Assembly (NCBI RefSeq): GCF_964355755.1
Contig: NC_092678.1
Location: 2,069,922-2,133,921, forward strand
Direction: 5' to 3'
DNA: 64,000 nt
From: Antedon mediterranea
Lineage: Eukaryota; Echinodermata; Crinoidea; Comatulida; Antedonidae
Of this stretch, positions 1-14,600 are shown one piece after another (the stretch's first letter is position 1; every line of letters starts with the position of its first letter). The translations under genes were made by a program, and so were the position numbers. The notes beneath the pieces were generated by a model that searched no databases, had not been told where the DNA came from, and was given only the letters and a program-made list of their open reading frames with translations.

Positions 1-639
1 CATTTGATCAAGAATCAATTTCAAGAATAGTACATCATTACTTTTAAAATTCTTCTAGTTAACATCATTATTCCTATTTTATATATCGATAGGTACAGAA
101 AAAACACAATTTTGATTAAATGCATCCACAATTATGGCATACGATATTACAGTTAATCATTTTTTTATGGAAAAAAATGAGTTTTTGTAAAAGGTCAATA
201 ACCTTTTGACCTCTAGTTATATGAATAGGTGTTGTATTTTGTTTTTTTAAATTGCATATTAGAAAGAAATATATATTCTACACATTGATATCAAGATTAT
301 TGAGATTGGATTATAAAACCACAAGTTATGGGCATAAATGTTACCCCCTACCCCAAAAATATTTACGGAATAAAATCGCTATATAGTTGTTGAGATTATG
401 TTAAAAATAATGTGTTCCAATGCTTCAATTTTCGGTGACTTTTAATATGTCATTCTAAAGTACATTTGGAATGAAAAAATCAATGTTTCGTTACTATTGC
501 AATTTGTGGTGGGTTTACCTCTAAATATCACTAGATTGACTGGACTACAACTGTGATGTGGTCGAATATATTTGATAGTTAAATGCACATACATTTAAAA
601 TGTGTAACAGAAATCACTGTACGGATAAACCCAAAATTA

Positions 640-905
640 AAATGTGGGAGTTTTTTAGTAGTTAGTTCAACCTAATGTTACAATATGTTGTGACTTCATA
701 GAAAACAAAAACAAATGCAAAAAAAAAGTTGGTGAGTGTATACGGTGGATATTAAAAAAGAAAATAAAAAACAGAAATGAAGTTGAACAAAAACACCAAA
801 AACGTAAATTTATTTATTTAAAAAAAATGGTGTACAACAGAATAGGAATGTTACTGTGTTTGAACAATCTTCCCCACTGATAAAAATGTGTAGGCCTACT
901 ATAAT
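640..905. repeat. Dispersed repeat, copy 1 (partner at 19268-19565)
   Basis: This stretch shares an ordered series of short identical blocks with 19268-19565 in XPOT intron 14, including 'aaaaacaccaaaaac', 'agaataggaat' and 'ccactgataaaaa', in the same orientation. The copies are diverged with gaps. No coding potential or terminal repeats are evident, so the class is unknown. Confidence 0.55.
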
Positions 906-1778
906 AATAATAATCATAAGAACAATACCAATGGAAACTAATTTAATCCTGAATCTATTGTGATTTTGTGATTTTTTATTTATAAATTTTTGTTTATAAA
1001 TAATAGATAGGAAATAAACATAAAACAAACAAAAGGTGGTAACAGTGTGGAAAGAACACCTCACCAACCCCACCCCGTCTCCCCTCTCTTAATACTACAT
1101 ACAACCTACATGAACTGGAAATGGCACAATGCTGATAGCATAGAGACAATGATAATATTAAATTGAAAATATTAGTGCCAGTGAACACGATAGAAATGGT
1201 GACGTGTAAACAATTATATAATTTTAGTGATAAAATAGGCAGTACAATATTCATACCAGTAACAGACAAATAGTTAATATGAGACAATTCAAACAAAAAT
1301 ATCAACAACAAATATTTGTATGTACTTTTTTTAATTTCACAAAATATAACATAAAATTTAAAATTCTTCAGAATCTACCATCATTCCATTATTAGCAGTA
1401 AATCAGTAGTTTGTGAAATTCTGTGTCATGTACAATGTACAACAGTTGAAATTAAACTTTAAAATTTCAAAATTAATGGTTTATAATTATACTGCTAAAA
1501 TAAATATTCTAGATAAATAACAATAATAATTTCTGTATCTGGAGCTAATCATTTTGATGGTAAAAATTTATTTCTATCTTTAGTTTATTTGTTAGTTTAA
1601 ATTTCTAATATGGAAATGACCATGCAGGTAGTAGACACTTGACAAACTATTATGGATCATGTCTATTATGCAAGTAAATAGCTGTGTAGGCGTACTGTAC
1701 AACCGCTGTCACGTTCTCATCTGTTGAAAAAATGTCTGTATAAAGAAAAAAGCTAAAATAAGTAAATCAATGCTGTAT

Positions 1779-1922
1779 AAAGGCCAATTTACATAGACGA
1801 GTGATAACGGTAAGACAAATATAGAATCTATGTTATTCCTTATGACCATTTACATACAACGTGGGACAAGTCACACAGTTTTCTGCTTACCGTTACCGCT
1901 TGTCTGTGTAAATTGGCCTTAA
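1779..1922. mobile_element. MITE family A, copy 1
   Basis: The ends are inverted: 'aaggccaatttaca' at the left and 'tgtaaattggcctt' at the right, followed inward by 'agtgataacggtaag' and its complement 'cttaccgttaccgct'. Related copies lie at 21823-21994 and 37166-37268. It is about 144 bp with no ORF, so it is a non-autonomous DNA transposon of unknown superfamily. Confidence 0.8.
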
Positions 1923-2253
1923 AAACAGTACATATACAGCATATACAGTACGGTACAGTATATTAAAACTCAAATCTACATTTAATACCAAAAAGAATTG
2001 TTATTGTTTTTGAAAAAGAAAAAAAAAATCGGTAAATGTAGAATATTACTAATACTACAATTATTATAATTTGCTTTCTGTCTTTTGAAAGATTCATTCA
2101 TTTTTTTAAATAAAAAAAACAAATCCTACCGTTGTAAACAAATTAAATCCAATTTGTGTTAATTGAATACCTTTCATTTACTTTAACTGCATACTTAAAC
2201 AAACTAGCTTCTTTAATAGCATGCATGTCAAATTTGAGACTGTTGCTGGCTTT

Positions 2254-2400
2254 AGATTTGATTTGATTTGATTTGATTTATTCAATATCGGCTCATTACA
2301 ATTACAACAGAATACATAAAAATATATAATGAAACAAAAAGCCAGGATTGTCACAAGCGAACCCAATCACTGTTTAAAGACTTTCCTTTAACATAAATAA
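2254..2400 (-). mobile_element. 3' tail of a CR1/L2-like non-LTR retrotransposon or SINE
   Basis: Read on the minus strand, a short A/T-rich tail ends in about four copies of a pentamer (AAATC), the kind of 3' microsatellite end seen on CR1/L2-type elements. There is no remaining coding sequence. The assignment rests only on the tail structure. Confidence 0.4.
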
Positions 2401-2612
2401 AATACAAAATAAATATAAAATAAATGACGAGAAAAAATTAATTAATAAAAATCTAAGACATGATGAAAAAAAAAAAAAAATGAAAAACCTGTTTAGACAA
2501 AAACGTGAGCCATGTATGCCAGTTTTGTAGAACTGTTGAAAGTTTGTGAAGGCAAGTAAGTTAGTAGGTTAGTTAATCAGTTAGTTAGCAAGTAAAATAA
2601 GGACAATTTTAC

Positions 2613-5600
2613 CTTAAAGAATGTCTTAAATTGCTTTGAGTCTAAAGTCCTAAGTCCGTTAATAAATTCCTGAAACAATACAAAAGGTATATTGTAATTT
2701 AATTTTGTAAAGAATATAGCTTAGCTTAAAATAAACACAGTGATCTTTTTTTGTATTTTTTCTTCATGGTTGTACTGAAAATGGACTAGATTTTTGTTAA
2801 ATACATTTCTTTGATAAATTAAATTCATAACGTAACTAGAAGGACACTCAGAGAGCGCAAACCTCCGCCTAGGCATATGAAATTTAATGACAGCTATGAA
2901 ACATCCTTTAAAATCTTATGAAAATCGGGCAATAACTTTTTGAGTAATCCTGCTAACAAATATAGGTAATAATATAGTTAAGACAGTAATATTATAAATG
3001 TTAACACTATGGTACAGTACGATTTAACTATTTTTTACCTCTAAAAAAGGACAGTAGGCCTAGATATATATCTAAAGTGTCACTTGAAACCAGCCACCGT
3101 CAATTTTTATTACATAAGTCACATAATATATGTTGACTATAGGTCAAAGTCCTCTATTTGTATAGCAATCAATTCTCAACAAAACCAGACAAGCTTATTT
3201 GTTCAGATTAAAATTTACATTTTATTCTTCAAATAGACTTATTTTGGGAGCGTTGACTTACATTTAATATTGAACTTACTACAATTTTATCATTATGCAA
3301 AATGACGGGAAGAAATTTTTGCTGTAAGAAGATCAACAGGCTTTCTTCCTCTGAGATTTTCAACGTTGTAAGCAAAGATGCTGCTTCATTCAGAGCCTAA
3401 AAGTAAATTAAATATTGTTTATAAACTTAAAAAAATATCGTAATTGTGAAAAATTTTAATTGCATTTGAAACAAATGATAATCTAACAAGTTAATTATTT
3501 TATCTTTAGTGGTAAAAGATTTGTTGATAATTTGTTTAGTTAGTCTGTGTCAAAGAAAATTTTTAAACTAACATTTTCAAACATGAGCCATATAAAGACA
3601 CATACAAACTTTATATACAATATTGCACTCTCAGTAATTAAGACTTCAATAAAATATTTATTGAATATCATGTGACACACAATCCTCCAATCAAATAACA
3701 AGAATCTACTATATGTGTTATAGAAAATAATTGATAAAAATGAGCTTAAATTATGTTAAAACCTTTTCTTCTTGCTTCTGTCTATATTTTATTAAATTAG
3801 AAATTCATTTTATTGTGGGTGGTTGTGGTTACAGTTATTATAAAAATCAATATAATATTATATTGATAATTATAGCTCCGCCTAAATTTAAATGGATTCT
3901 GAGTAAATATTATTGTTGATTAATCAATAGGCAAAACAATAACACAATGTGGGTGTTATTATACATAGTCATCATTACTGTGCAATCTGTACAATAGTGG
4001 GCTGAATGATTTTGCCATTAGACTTGTCAGTTTGATCCACACCCACATCACATATGAGTGAGCCAGTGAAATTTGATTATACAATAGCACTTCTGAAATA
4101 TCATCTTAAAAATAGGAAATCGGAAAAAAGCCACCCCTGTAAAAAGCCACCATTGTAAAAAGCCACCCAACAATGGACTATACCATTGTAAAGTGGGAGT
4201 GCTGGACAATCAATTTTTATTTAATTGTGTTATTGTGAATAGCAATTTGGGTGTAGGTGTTATTTAGAAACAATATCAAAGCTAATCAAAGGGATGCCTA
4301 CACTTTTCATGTTACCTCTTCCAAATGCCACTGCCAAAACATCAAACACTTCCTACTTAGTTAAGATTCATAATACATGTTATGCCATTGTAATGTTAAG
4401 GCACGTTATCCAAATACAAATCATTTCAAAATGGAGTTCATTACAAATAATAAGGGAGGTCGCAAATTATGCTATGATGGTTATCTTTATACTAAACGTA
4501 AGTCTAACAGAAGTTCGATAATTTGGGAGTGTTCTTCACATAGAAAGTTTGCTTGCAAAGGTGTACTACGGACAGACATCGATATGGCCGAAGTGCAGTA
4601 TGTATCGGAACACAATCATGCAGTTAACATCATGAAGGCTCATGCAAAGAAAGCAAGACATAGTATTATGGATAAAGGCACAACTTGTAGAGCAACTCCA
4701 GCTCAGATAGTCATTGATGAGATGGCCAAACAACCGCTCAATGTTCGTGTTACTATGACTTGTGCAAAAAGTCTAAAAAGAAACATCAGAATCAAAAGAA
4801 GTAAAAGTCATCCTGGTCAGCCACAATCGCTGGAAGACCTAGTCATTGATGGTGAATGGATGAAAACTGTTGATGACAGAGACTTTCTAATCCATGATGC
4901 TATCATTGGTAATAATGACCGTGTCACAGTTTTTGCAACTTCAGATGGTTTGCGTCACCTATGCAATTCAACAACCTGGTTTATGGATGGAACATTTAAA
5001 ACCAGCCCAAAACTCTATAAGCAATTGTATGTGATTCGCGTTGAGTTAGAAGACAATTCGATAACAACTGTATATGTGCTACTTGCATCAAAATTGCAAG
5101 AACATTACAAACAATTTCTTACTGCCATTGTTGATCAATGTAGACTACTAGGTTATGTACCATCTGTGGAATGGTAGATGGTCTCGCTTTCCTGCCTCCA
5201 GATAAGGTATGTTATCTTTACAATATATTTTATTTATATTTATTTGTTTAATTTCCACCTTCCGTTCACATAGAATTATGCATTTCAAGATGGTGATTTT
5301 TTACTTGTTCTTTATAATTTTACTGCTTTAATAATTGATTTAATAACTTTTTTCTATCTAATTGTTCTACAAGCTATGTTGTCATGTCCCTTTATTTGAT
5401 TTCTTTTATCAATTTAATTTGAACATTTATTCGTACTGTAGCACCATAACTTTAAAACATAAAAATGACTCTTAGGCCTACATGATTTCAAATTAAGAAT
5501 TATCTGGAACATTGATCATTCTACTTTACTCATAAATAATCTTTGTTTTATCTAGGTCAAAGAAGGTATGCAGCACCTACGGGAAAATTCACCTGAAGTA

Positions 5601-8600
5601 TAGTATTAGAGGACTTTCTTGACTACTTTGATACAACTTATGTCAACGGAACATATTCGCATCACATGGCACAACCAGGCAAACAACACATATTCAGAAG
5701 GATCCCACCAATGTTTGACATACACCTATGGAACGTTTATCACCTGACATTAAACTGTGAACCGAGGACAAACAACATTTGTGAATCCTGGAATAGAAAG
5801 CATCTTAACAACACTGGTCATACAAACCCATCTATCTGGTCATCAATCAATGCAGTCAAAAGAGATGAAGCATCTTCAGCGACTTTAATTGAACTTGTAA
5901 GGCGAGGACAACCAGTGCCATCTAAACGCATTACCAAATCAACAGTTAAACACCAGGAGCAACTCTATAACATAATTTCTAAGTACAACCGACAGGCCAA
6001 AGCATTATATCAAACTATGACTGCACTAGGTTATGCCATACGATTAAAGTAACTTGCAACCAATGCCACGTCTTGTATTTAATGTACAGTGTTTGCAAAT
6101 ATAAAACAATTATTATCTCTCAAAAATGTTAAACTGATATAATTAAATATAATTTTGTGTACTTTATTTATTTATTCATTCAATTTAATGTAATGTTTTT
6201 AATTAGACAGAATGTTTATAATATCAATACTTATTCATTGTATAAGGACTATGTGATATTTTTTATTTGGAGATTTCAAATTAAATTGAATACATGTTTA
6301 TTAAAAATTGATTCTTATTTTTGTGTCGTTTGTTTACATTTGTCAGTCCTAAGTATTCCAAATTTATATTTAATAAAATGTTGTACATGTAATTCATGCT
6401 ACATTCCTATTCATAACACACAATTAAATACAAGTTGATTACATAGCACCCCCATTTTGAAATGGTATAGTCCATTGTTGGGTGGCTTTTAACAGTGGTG
6501 GCTTTTTACAGGGGTGGCTTTTTTCCTACTTTCTAAAAATAAACTATCGATATCTTTTTTTACAATATTGTCTGAGAAAACATTGACTTGCCAATAAGCA
6601 CCAATGATTGAAATCCAAAACTTAAGTATGCTTGTCCATTGTTTATTGAATGTACTGCAGACATTTAGGGTTTCAATTCAGACAATAATAGCACAGATTT
6701 CATTTTTGCTCTATGGATATTGTTTCAATTTTCAAATTTTTTTTCTCCAGAAAGATTTATTTGATTACCAATCATATGTAATGTAAATGTTTCTGATGTC
6801 ACTTACCACAATGTTTGGTAAGGTATGAATGAACATTTTACCCCATTTATGAATAATGTTAAGCTATAGCCTAATAAGGCAGAAATCATTTTTGTAAAAG
6901 TCACCAAGAGTTTTATTGTACTGTACTACAGTATTACGAAAAAATAAATAATTGGAAGCTATGTAATATTTCTAAAAAATCAAGGTTCGAACTACTTTTA
7001 TATCCAAATAAAGGACAGTACTATTAATAGTCAACGATTTCTATAGTTTATCAATACAAGGAAATGACACTAAAGAACACCATATAAGGTTTTATAATAT
7101 TGAAAGAGCTCTGATGCCTTGAAATGTATAAGGAACTTCTTGGTATAATAATAATATTATACAGACAAAAATATATTACTCAACATGGACTATAAACAAC
7201 TGCATGGAGCTGATGAACATTCAAATATTGAAGGAAACTTCCTGGTGATTTAGGTATGTAAATTCATAGAGCCAACTGAACAGGGAAAACACCACATTTA
7301 TTTAAATATAGAAAAACAAATGAACATAATAAAAGAAATCCTGTTTATAATTATAATGAATACAATCTTTTATAATGATAATAAATTCTATACAGGTATC
7401 ATGTATCCTGTTCCATATTATGCTAGCTATATGCATTTTTGTTTATTTATCATAGTAGTGCACACACATATCACAAACAAATGTCAACAGGATCTTCTTT
7501 TTTATAATTCCTAAAATCCTAGAAAATATTTGAAAACCATGTTTTATAATTTCTATTAAAGTACAAAGAAAACTAAAACAGGATAAAGAATTGTATTGAG
7601 GTAATAAATAGTACTATCAATTATTGCTTTGCAAACAAGAAATAAAATCTGTACTTTAGTACAATCTGGGATTACTATTCCAGGTAGTATTGTTAACATT
7701 AGGCGCAGGAGCCCCGGATAGCGTTACGAAGTCGTTAACTCTGTCAGCCCATGGTCAGCCCAACTAATGTGTTTTTCCCAAGGACAATGTATCAATAACT
7801 AAACTTTGTCACCACCCATAAGTGTGCTGTTCATTTCCTATTGACCAATGAACACCAATGTAACTGGACCTGAGTTTCTTGCTATTCGACCTTGGGTGCA
7901 AATTATACAATTAATAGTAGAGCAGTTAATGACATGAGCTGTGCATTTTATTACCAAAGCATGAAACTTGGCACAAAGTTTCTATAATGTATATAGATTC
8001 AAAATATCGGGGGGTGCCAAGTGTCCAACGTCCGGTATGGCGGCCATCTTGATTTCAAAATGGCCACCATAAAAACAAAAAATGTTCATATCTTGGCAAC
8101 TATACACATTAGAGACTTAATTCTGGTCTCAAATTGTTCACAAACTATATATTTCTATTTGCTCTAATGAAAATTTTCGTCAAAAAATGACCGGAAATGA
8201 CGTTTCTTTCAGTTTGACCTTTGACCTCGTATTTGTATATCTCTGTAACTACTGGTCATTTTCAATCGATTTTGGTGTCATTTTGTTCAGAATAAATACA
8301 TTTATATTTGTAGTAATGAAACATTTTCACATAAAATGACCGGAAATACAATTTATGACCTTTGACATTTAATTATTGATTTTTAATTATGTGAATATAC
8401 TGTATGTGGTTTTTGGTGGTCTTAAATGCACCTAATTTTGAACTAAACTTTGACCTAATAGGCGTAATTATATTAAATGATTAATGGACTTAAATTGTAT
8501 ATAGTACATAAAATTGGTAAACATTGTGCTTTTGGTGGTACCATTAGTTCAATGATGTTGGCACCTTCTGATTCGCTAAAAGTTTTAATAGTTTGACAGA

Positions 8601-11600
8601 GGAAATAACATACATGTTATGGAATACCGTAAAACCTCGAAAAGGTGATAGTATGAGCTTCTTTTCGAGATAGACTGTATTTGAATGTCAAATGAATAGT
8701 ATGATGATCGTGTTTATATCAATATATTATTAATGACCTTACAAAGAACCCTTTATATTTCAACAATCAAGCCTCAGTTATTCTACAATTTATTGTTTTC
8801 CAAGTGGCTGGTAGGCTTATTTTGATTGCATCTTCTTTTTGTAGGCCTATGCTTCCTCGGTAATATGGTCCTACCCCTCCTTCTTTGTCTGTAGATGGTC
8901 TTATACCCCATTCTTTGTCTGTGGATGGTCTTATACCCCCTTCCTTGTCTGTGGATAGTCTTATACCCGCTTCTTTGTCTGTGGATGGTCTTATACCCGC
9001 TTCTTTGTCTGTGGATGGTCTTATACCCCCTTCTTTGTCTGTGGATGGTCTTATACCCGCTTCTTTGTCTGTGGATGGTCTTTACACCCCTTTCTTTGTA
9101 TGTAGATGGTCTTACACCCCTTCTTTGTCTGTGGATGGTCCTACACTCCCTTCTTTGTCTGTGGATAGTCCTACACCCCCTTCTTTGTCTGTGGATAGTC
9201 CTACACCCCCTTCTTTGTCTGTGGATGGTCTTATACCCCCTTCTTTGTCTGTGGATGGTCTTGAACCCCTTTCTTTGTCTGTGGACGGTCTTATACCCCC
9301 TTTTTTGTCTGTTGATGGTATTAAACCCCTTTCTTTGTCTGTTGATGGTATTACACCCCTTTCTATGTGTGTGGATGGTTTTACACACCTTCTTTGTCTG
9401 TGGATGGTCTTACACCTCCTTCTTTCTCTGTGGATGGTCTTATACCCCCTTCTTTGTCTGTGGATGGTCTTATACCCCCTTCTTTGTCTGTAGATGGTCT
9501 TATACCCCCTTCTTTGTCTGTGGATGGTCTTATACCCGCTTCTTTGTCTGTGGATGGTCTTTACACCCCTTTCTTTGTATGTAGATGGTCTTACACCCCT
9601 TCTTTGTCTGTGGATGGTCCTACACTCCCTTCTTTGTCTGTGGATAGTCCTACACCCCCTTCTTTGTCTGTGGATAGTCCTACACCCCCTTCTTTGTCTG
9701 TGGATGGTCTTATACCCCCTTCTTTGTCTGTGGATGGTCTTGAACCCCTTTCTTTGTCTGTGGACGGTCTTATACCCCCTTTTTTGTCTGTTGATGGTAT
9801 TAAACCCCTTTCTTTGTCTGTTGATGGTATTACACCCCTTTCTATGTGTGTGGATGGTTTTACACACCTTCTTTGTCTGTGGATGGTCTTACACCTCCTT
9901 CTTTCTCTGTGGATGGTCTTATACCCCCTTCTTTGTCTGTGGATGGTCTTATACCCCCTTCTTTGTCTGTAGATGGTCTTATAATCCCTTCTTTGTGTGT
10001 GGATGGTCTTACACCCCCTTCTTTGTCTGTGGGTGGTCTTACATCCCCTTCTTTGTCTGTGGATTGTCCGACACCCCCTTCTTTGTCTGTGGATGGTCCT
10101 ACATCACCTTCTTTGTCTGTGGATGGTCTTATACCCCTTCTTTGTCTGTAAGTGGTCCTATACCCTTTCTTTGTCAGTGGGTGGTCTTACACCCCCTTCT
10201 TTGTCTGTGGACGGTCCTACACCCCCTTCTTTATCTGTGGACGGTCTTACACCCCTTTCTTTGTCTGTGGACGGTCTTACACCCCTTCTGTGCCTGTGGA
10301 CGGTCTTATATCCCCTTCCTTGTCTGTTGATGGTATTACACCCCTTTCTTTGTCTGTTGATGGTCTTACACCTCCTTCTTTGTCTGTGGATGGTCCTTAC
10401 ACCCCCTTCTTTGTCTGTAGATGGCCTTATACCCCTTTCTTTGTCTGTGGATAGTCTTACACCCCCTTCTTTGTCTGTGGATGGTCTTACGCCCTTCTTT
10501 GTCTGTGGATAGTCTTATACCCCCTTCTTTGTCTGTGGATGGTCTTATACCCCCCTTCTTTGTCTGTGATGGTCTTATACCCCCTTTTTTGTCTGTGGAT
10601 GGTCTTACATCCCCTTCTTTGTCTGGACCCACTACTTTGATTGATTAAATCAGACATTGTTTCTTGTATGATTAGGAGACCAAGACCTTGAAAGTGAAAG
10701 TCCACAAGTGGATGCCTAAATAGGTCTTGTACAGAACAGTATATTGTAGGTCCATGTCACTAATTTGAGAATTACTTGAATAATTATATTGAGATGTCTT
10801 TTACGAATTGATTTGGTTCGGATTTTGCTAAAAAACCAATGAGTAGAGAAAATCGAGGAAAAGGATTCAGATGGTTTACAGCAAAGGCCCATTACCATAA
10901 AAATGGAGTACATTTTTTTAGATGCAACGAAAATGAACAAGAATTATCTGAGTTTCTGACTAATGAAAGTAGGTCTACTGCACAAATGCAGGATAAGTTT
11001 GTAGTAAGTACTTTGAAAGACGGTATTCTCTTAACTCATGAAAATGAAAACTTTCCGAACTTGTCTCATATGCAACATCAAAGAGGCCAACGAAAGAATG
11101 CTACTTTACATCAAAAATATTTCCAAATGGCATCTAACAATTCAATTCAACTTTTATTTCAGACAATTGTCCATATGGTATAATACAGTGCAAAAAAAAA
11201 AGATGATGGAGAGAGGACCAAAACTTTTATCTAACGATTGACACATCACAGTTTAGCAAACAAGTCGGCATAGATGAGCTCAGTGATTGCTGTTTCTCAG
11301 TGATCTGTCATACTTTACGCCTATCCTATCACATCAAAAGTCAAAAATTCAGAATAATAATTCCTGGTCATTTTTGCAGTGTCAGTTATTTCGTTAAAAA
11401 AAATTAGGTGCATTTATACCAATGTAAACCACATACAGTATGTTCACATATTATATATGTCAAAGGTTATAAATTGTATTTCCAGTCATTTTATGTGAAA
11501 ATGTTTCATTACTACAAATATAAATGTCTCTATGCTGAACAAAATGACACCAAAATCGATTGAAAATGATCAGTAGTTACTGAGATATACAGATAAGAGG

Positions 11601-14600
11601 TCAAAGGTCAAACTGGGAGAAACGTCATTTCCGGTCATTTTTTCACGAAACTTTTCATTAGAGCAAATAGAAATATGTGGTTTGTGAACAATTTAACACC
11701 AGAATCAAGTCTCTACTGTTTATAGTTCCCAAGATATGAACACTTTTTGTTTTTATGGTGGCCATTTTGAAATCAAGATGGCCGCCATACCGGACGTTGG
11801 ACACTTGGCACCCCCCGATATTTTTAATCTATATACATCAAAGAAACTTTGTGGCAAGTTTCATGCTTTGGTAATAAAGTGCACAACTTGGCTATTTTTA
11901 TGGCACTAACTGCTCTACTATAATTGATGTTAAGGCCACTGACTACTCTTTTCTGTATAGAAACACTGAATTGACTGAATAATAAGAAAACCCTACAATA
12001 ATTTCTACTACTACTGTACTTGATATGGTGTTATACAAGAACTATATTAAAAGGATTGAATGTATGGAGAATGAAAAGTTAAACGTTATAACTTATGTAA
12101 AACATCACTTAGATGATATCCATCAGATATATCATTTTCTAAAATTGTTTCATTAGTTAGAATAGATCACGGAAAACCAATACCAATACTGATCTGGACT
12201 CGGAAATTCAAAATGTAGCAGGCAACGTTTCACCAATGAAAACTTTCAAGACAAACAAAGTATCATAATTATCATGATATCCATTTTTATTTAATAACGA
12301 TAAATGGATATTTCGTCTTTTTTGTTATTTTGTGATGGAAAATATATTGAGTGAACATTGGCACTGAGCTTAAATGTTCCCCGTCCCCTTAATGTCCGCT
12401 TTATAGGAGTGTCCCCTCAGTAAAGATTTGCTGTTTTTCCCCTTAATAATAAATTATGATGTCCATCTTATCCTCTCAATTTTAATGTGCTACACCCGAT
12501 AATAGAATACACATCTAGCTCGTGTGTACTTAAAGAACCTAGTACATCTTTCGAGACGAGTAGGGGTTTACCCCGGTGTATTAGTACATCACAGCCACTG
12601 ATCACCAACTGGGCCCTCTGGGAGACCAGTCTTTGACTGAAGAGGTTACCCAGTATAAATATATATTTCAATTCAATTCAATAGAATAACTGTACAGTAG
12701 ACTTCCATTTGATGCAATGTGTTACCCAATGTGCTCAATTTGATTGTGCTACCCAAATCCATGCTATCCATTTGAAATAATTTGCTATCCATTTGAAAGA
12801 ATGTGCTACCCGATAATCCGTATAGAATAATGTACAGTACAATTATATCCATTTGATTGTGCTACCTAATGTGCTATCCATTTGAAAGAATGTGCTATCC
12901 ATTTGAAAGAATGTGCTACCCGATAATCCGTATAAAATAATGTACAGTACTATATCCATTTGATTGTGCTACCTAATGTGCTATCCATTTGAAAGAATGT
13001 GCTACCCGATAATCCTTATAGAATAATGTACAGTACTATATCCATTTGGCTGTGCTACCTAATGTGCTATCCATTTGAAAGAATGTGCTACCCGATAATC
13101 CGTAGGCTATAGAATAATGTACAGTACAATTATATCCATTTGATTGTGCTACCTAATGTGCTATCCATTTGAAATAATGTGCTACCCGATAATCCTTATA
13201 GAATAATGTACAGTACTATATTCATTTGATTGTGCTACCCAATGTGCTATCCATTTGAAATAATGTGCTATCCATTTGAAATAATATGCTATTTGAAAGA
13301 ATGTGCTACCCGCGATAATCCGTATAGAATAATGTACAGTACAATTACATCCATTTGATTGTGCTACCTAATGTGCTATCCATTTGAAATAATGTGCTAT
13401 CCATTTGAAAGAATGTGCTATCCATTTGAAAGAATGTGCTACCCGATAATCCGTATAGAATAATGTACAGTACAGTACTATATCCATTTATTTGATTGTG
13501 CTACCCAATGTGCTATCCATTTGAAAGAATGTGCTATCCATTTGAAAGAATGTGCTACCCGATAATCCGTATGAAATAATGTACAGTACTATATCCATTT
13601 GATTGTGCTACCTAATGTGCTATCCATTTGAAAGAATGTGCTACCCGATAATCCTTATAGAATAATGTACAGTACTATATCCATTTGGCTGTGCTACCTA
13701 ATGTGCTATCCGTTTGAAAGAATGTGCTACCCGATAATCCGTAGGCTATAGAATAATGTACAGTACAATTATATCCATTTGATTGTGCTACCTAATGTGC
13801 TATCCATTTGAAATAATGTGCTACCCGATAATCCTTATAGAATAATGTACAGTACTATATCCATTTGATTGTGCTACCCAATGTGCTATCCATTTGAAAT
13901 AATGTGCTATCCATTTGAAATAATGTGCTATTTGAAAGAATGTGCTACCCGATAATCCGTATAGAATAATGTACAGTACAATTACACATCCATTTGATTG
14001 TGCTACCTAATGTGCTAACTATTTGAAATAATGTGCTATCCATTTGAAATAATGTGCTATCCATTTGAAAGAATGTGCTATCCATTTGAAATAATTTTCT
14101 ATCCATTTGAAAGAATGTGCTACCCGATAATCTGTATAGAATAATGTACAGTAGGCCTACTATATCCATTTGACTGTGCTACCTAATGTGCTATCCATTT
14201 GAAATAATGTGCTACCCGATAATCCTTATAGAATAATGTACAGTACTATATCTATTTGATTGTGCTACCCAATGTGCTATCCATTTGAAATAATGTGCTA
14301 TCCATTTTGAAATAATGTGCTATCCATTTGAAAGAATGTGCTATCCATTTGAAATAGGCCTAATGTGCTATCCATTTGAAAGAATGTGCTACCCGATAAT
14401 CATAGAATAATGTACAGTACTATATCCATTTGATTGTGCTACCTAATGTGCTATCCATTTGAAAGAATGTGCTATCCATTTGAAAGAATGTGCTATCCAT
14501 TTGAAAGAATGTGCTACCCGATAATCCGTATAGAATGCACAGTACAGTTATATCATAGTTATATCCATTTGATTGAACTATCTATTGTGCTATCCGTTTG

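Larger units (their letters stand above)
1..2612. other. Gene-free flank downstream of XPOT
   Basis: I see no supportable coding gene here. The open frames present are short, low in complexity and lack splice context. The stretch should contain the XPOT terminal exon and 3' UTR, which I could not place, plus three repeat pieces listed separately: a dispersed repeat at 640-905, a MITE at 1779-1922 and a LINE-like tail at 2254-2400. Confidence 0.6.

Noticed and set aside
994-1311. 105-codon minus-strand frame
   Set aside because: Low-complexity hydrophobic translation of AT-rich DNA with no recognised motif, and no splice context.
8783-10705. Many long open frames on both strands (up to 278 codons), rich in SVDGLIPPSL or TIHRQRRG repeats
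   Set aside because: They are all translations of the 30-bp minisatellite in different frames; the period is a multiple of three, so frames stay open by default. No start, splice or family evidence.
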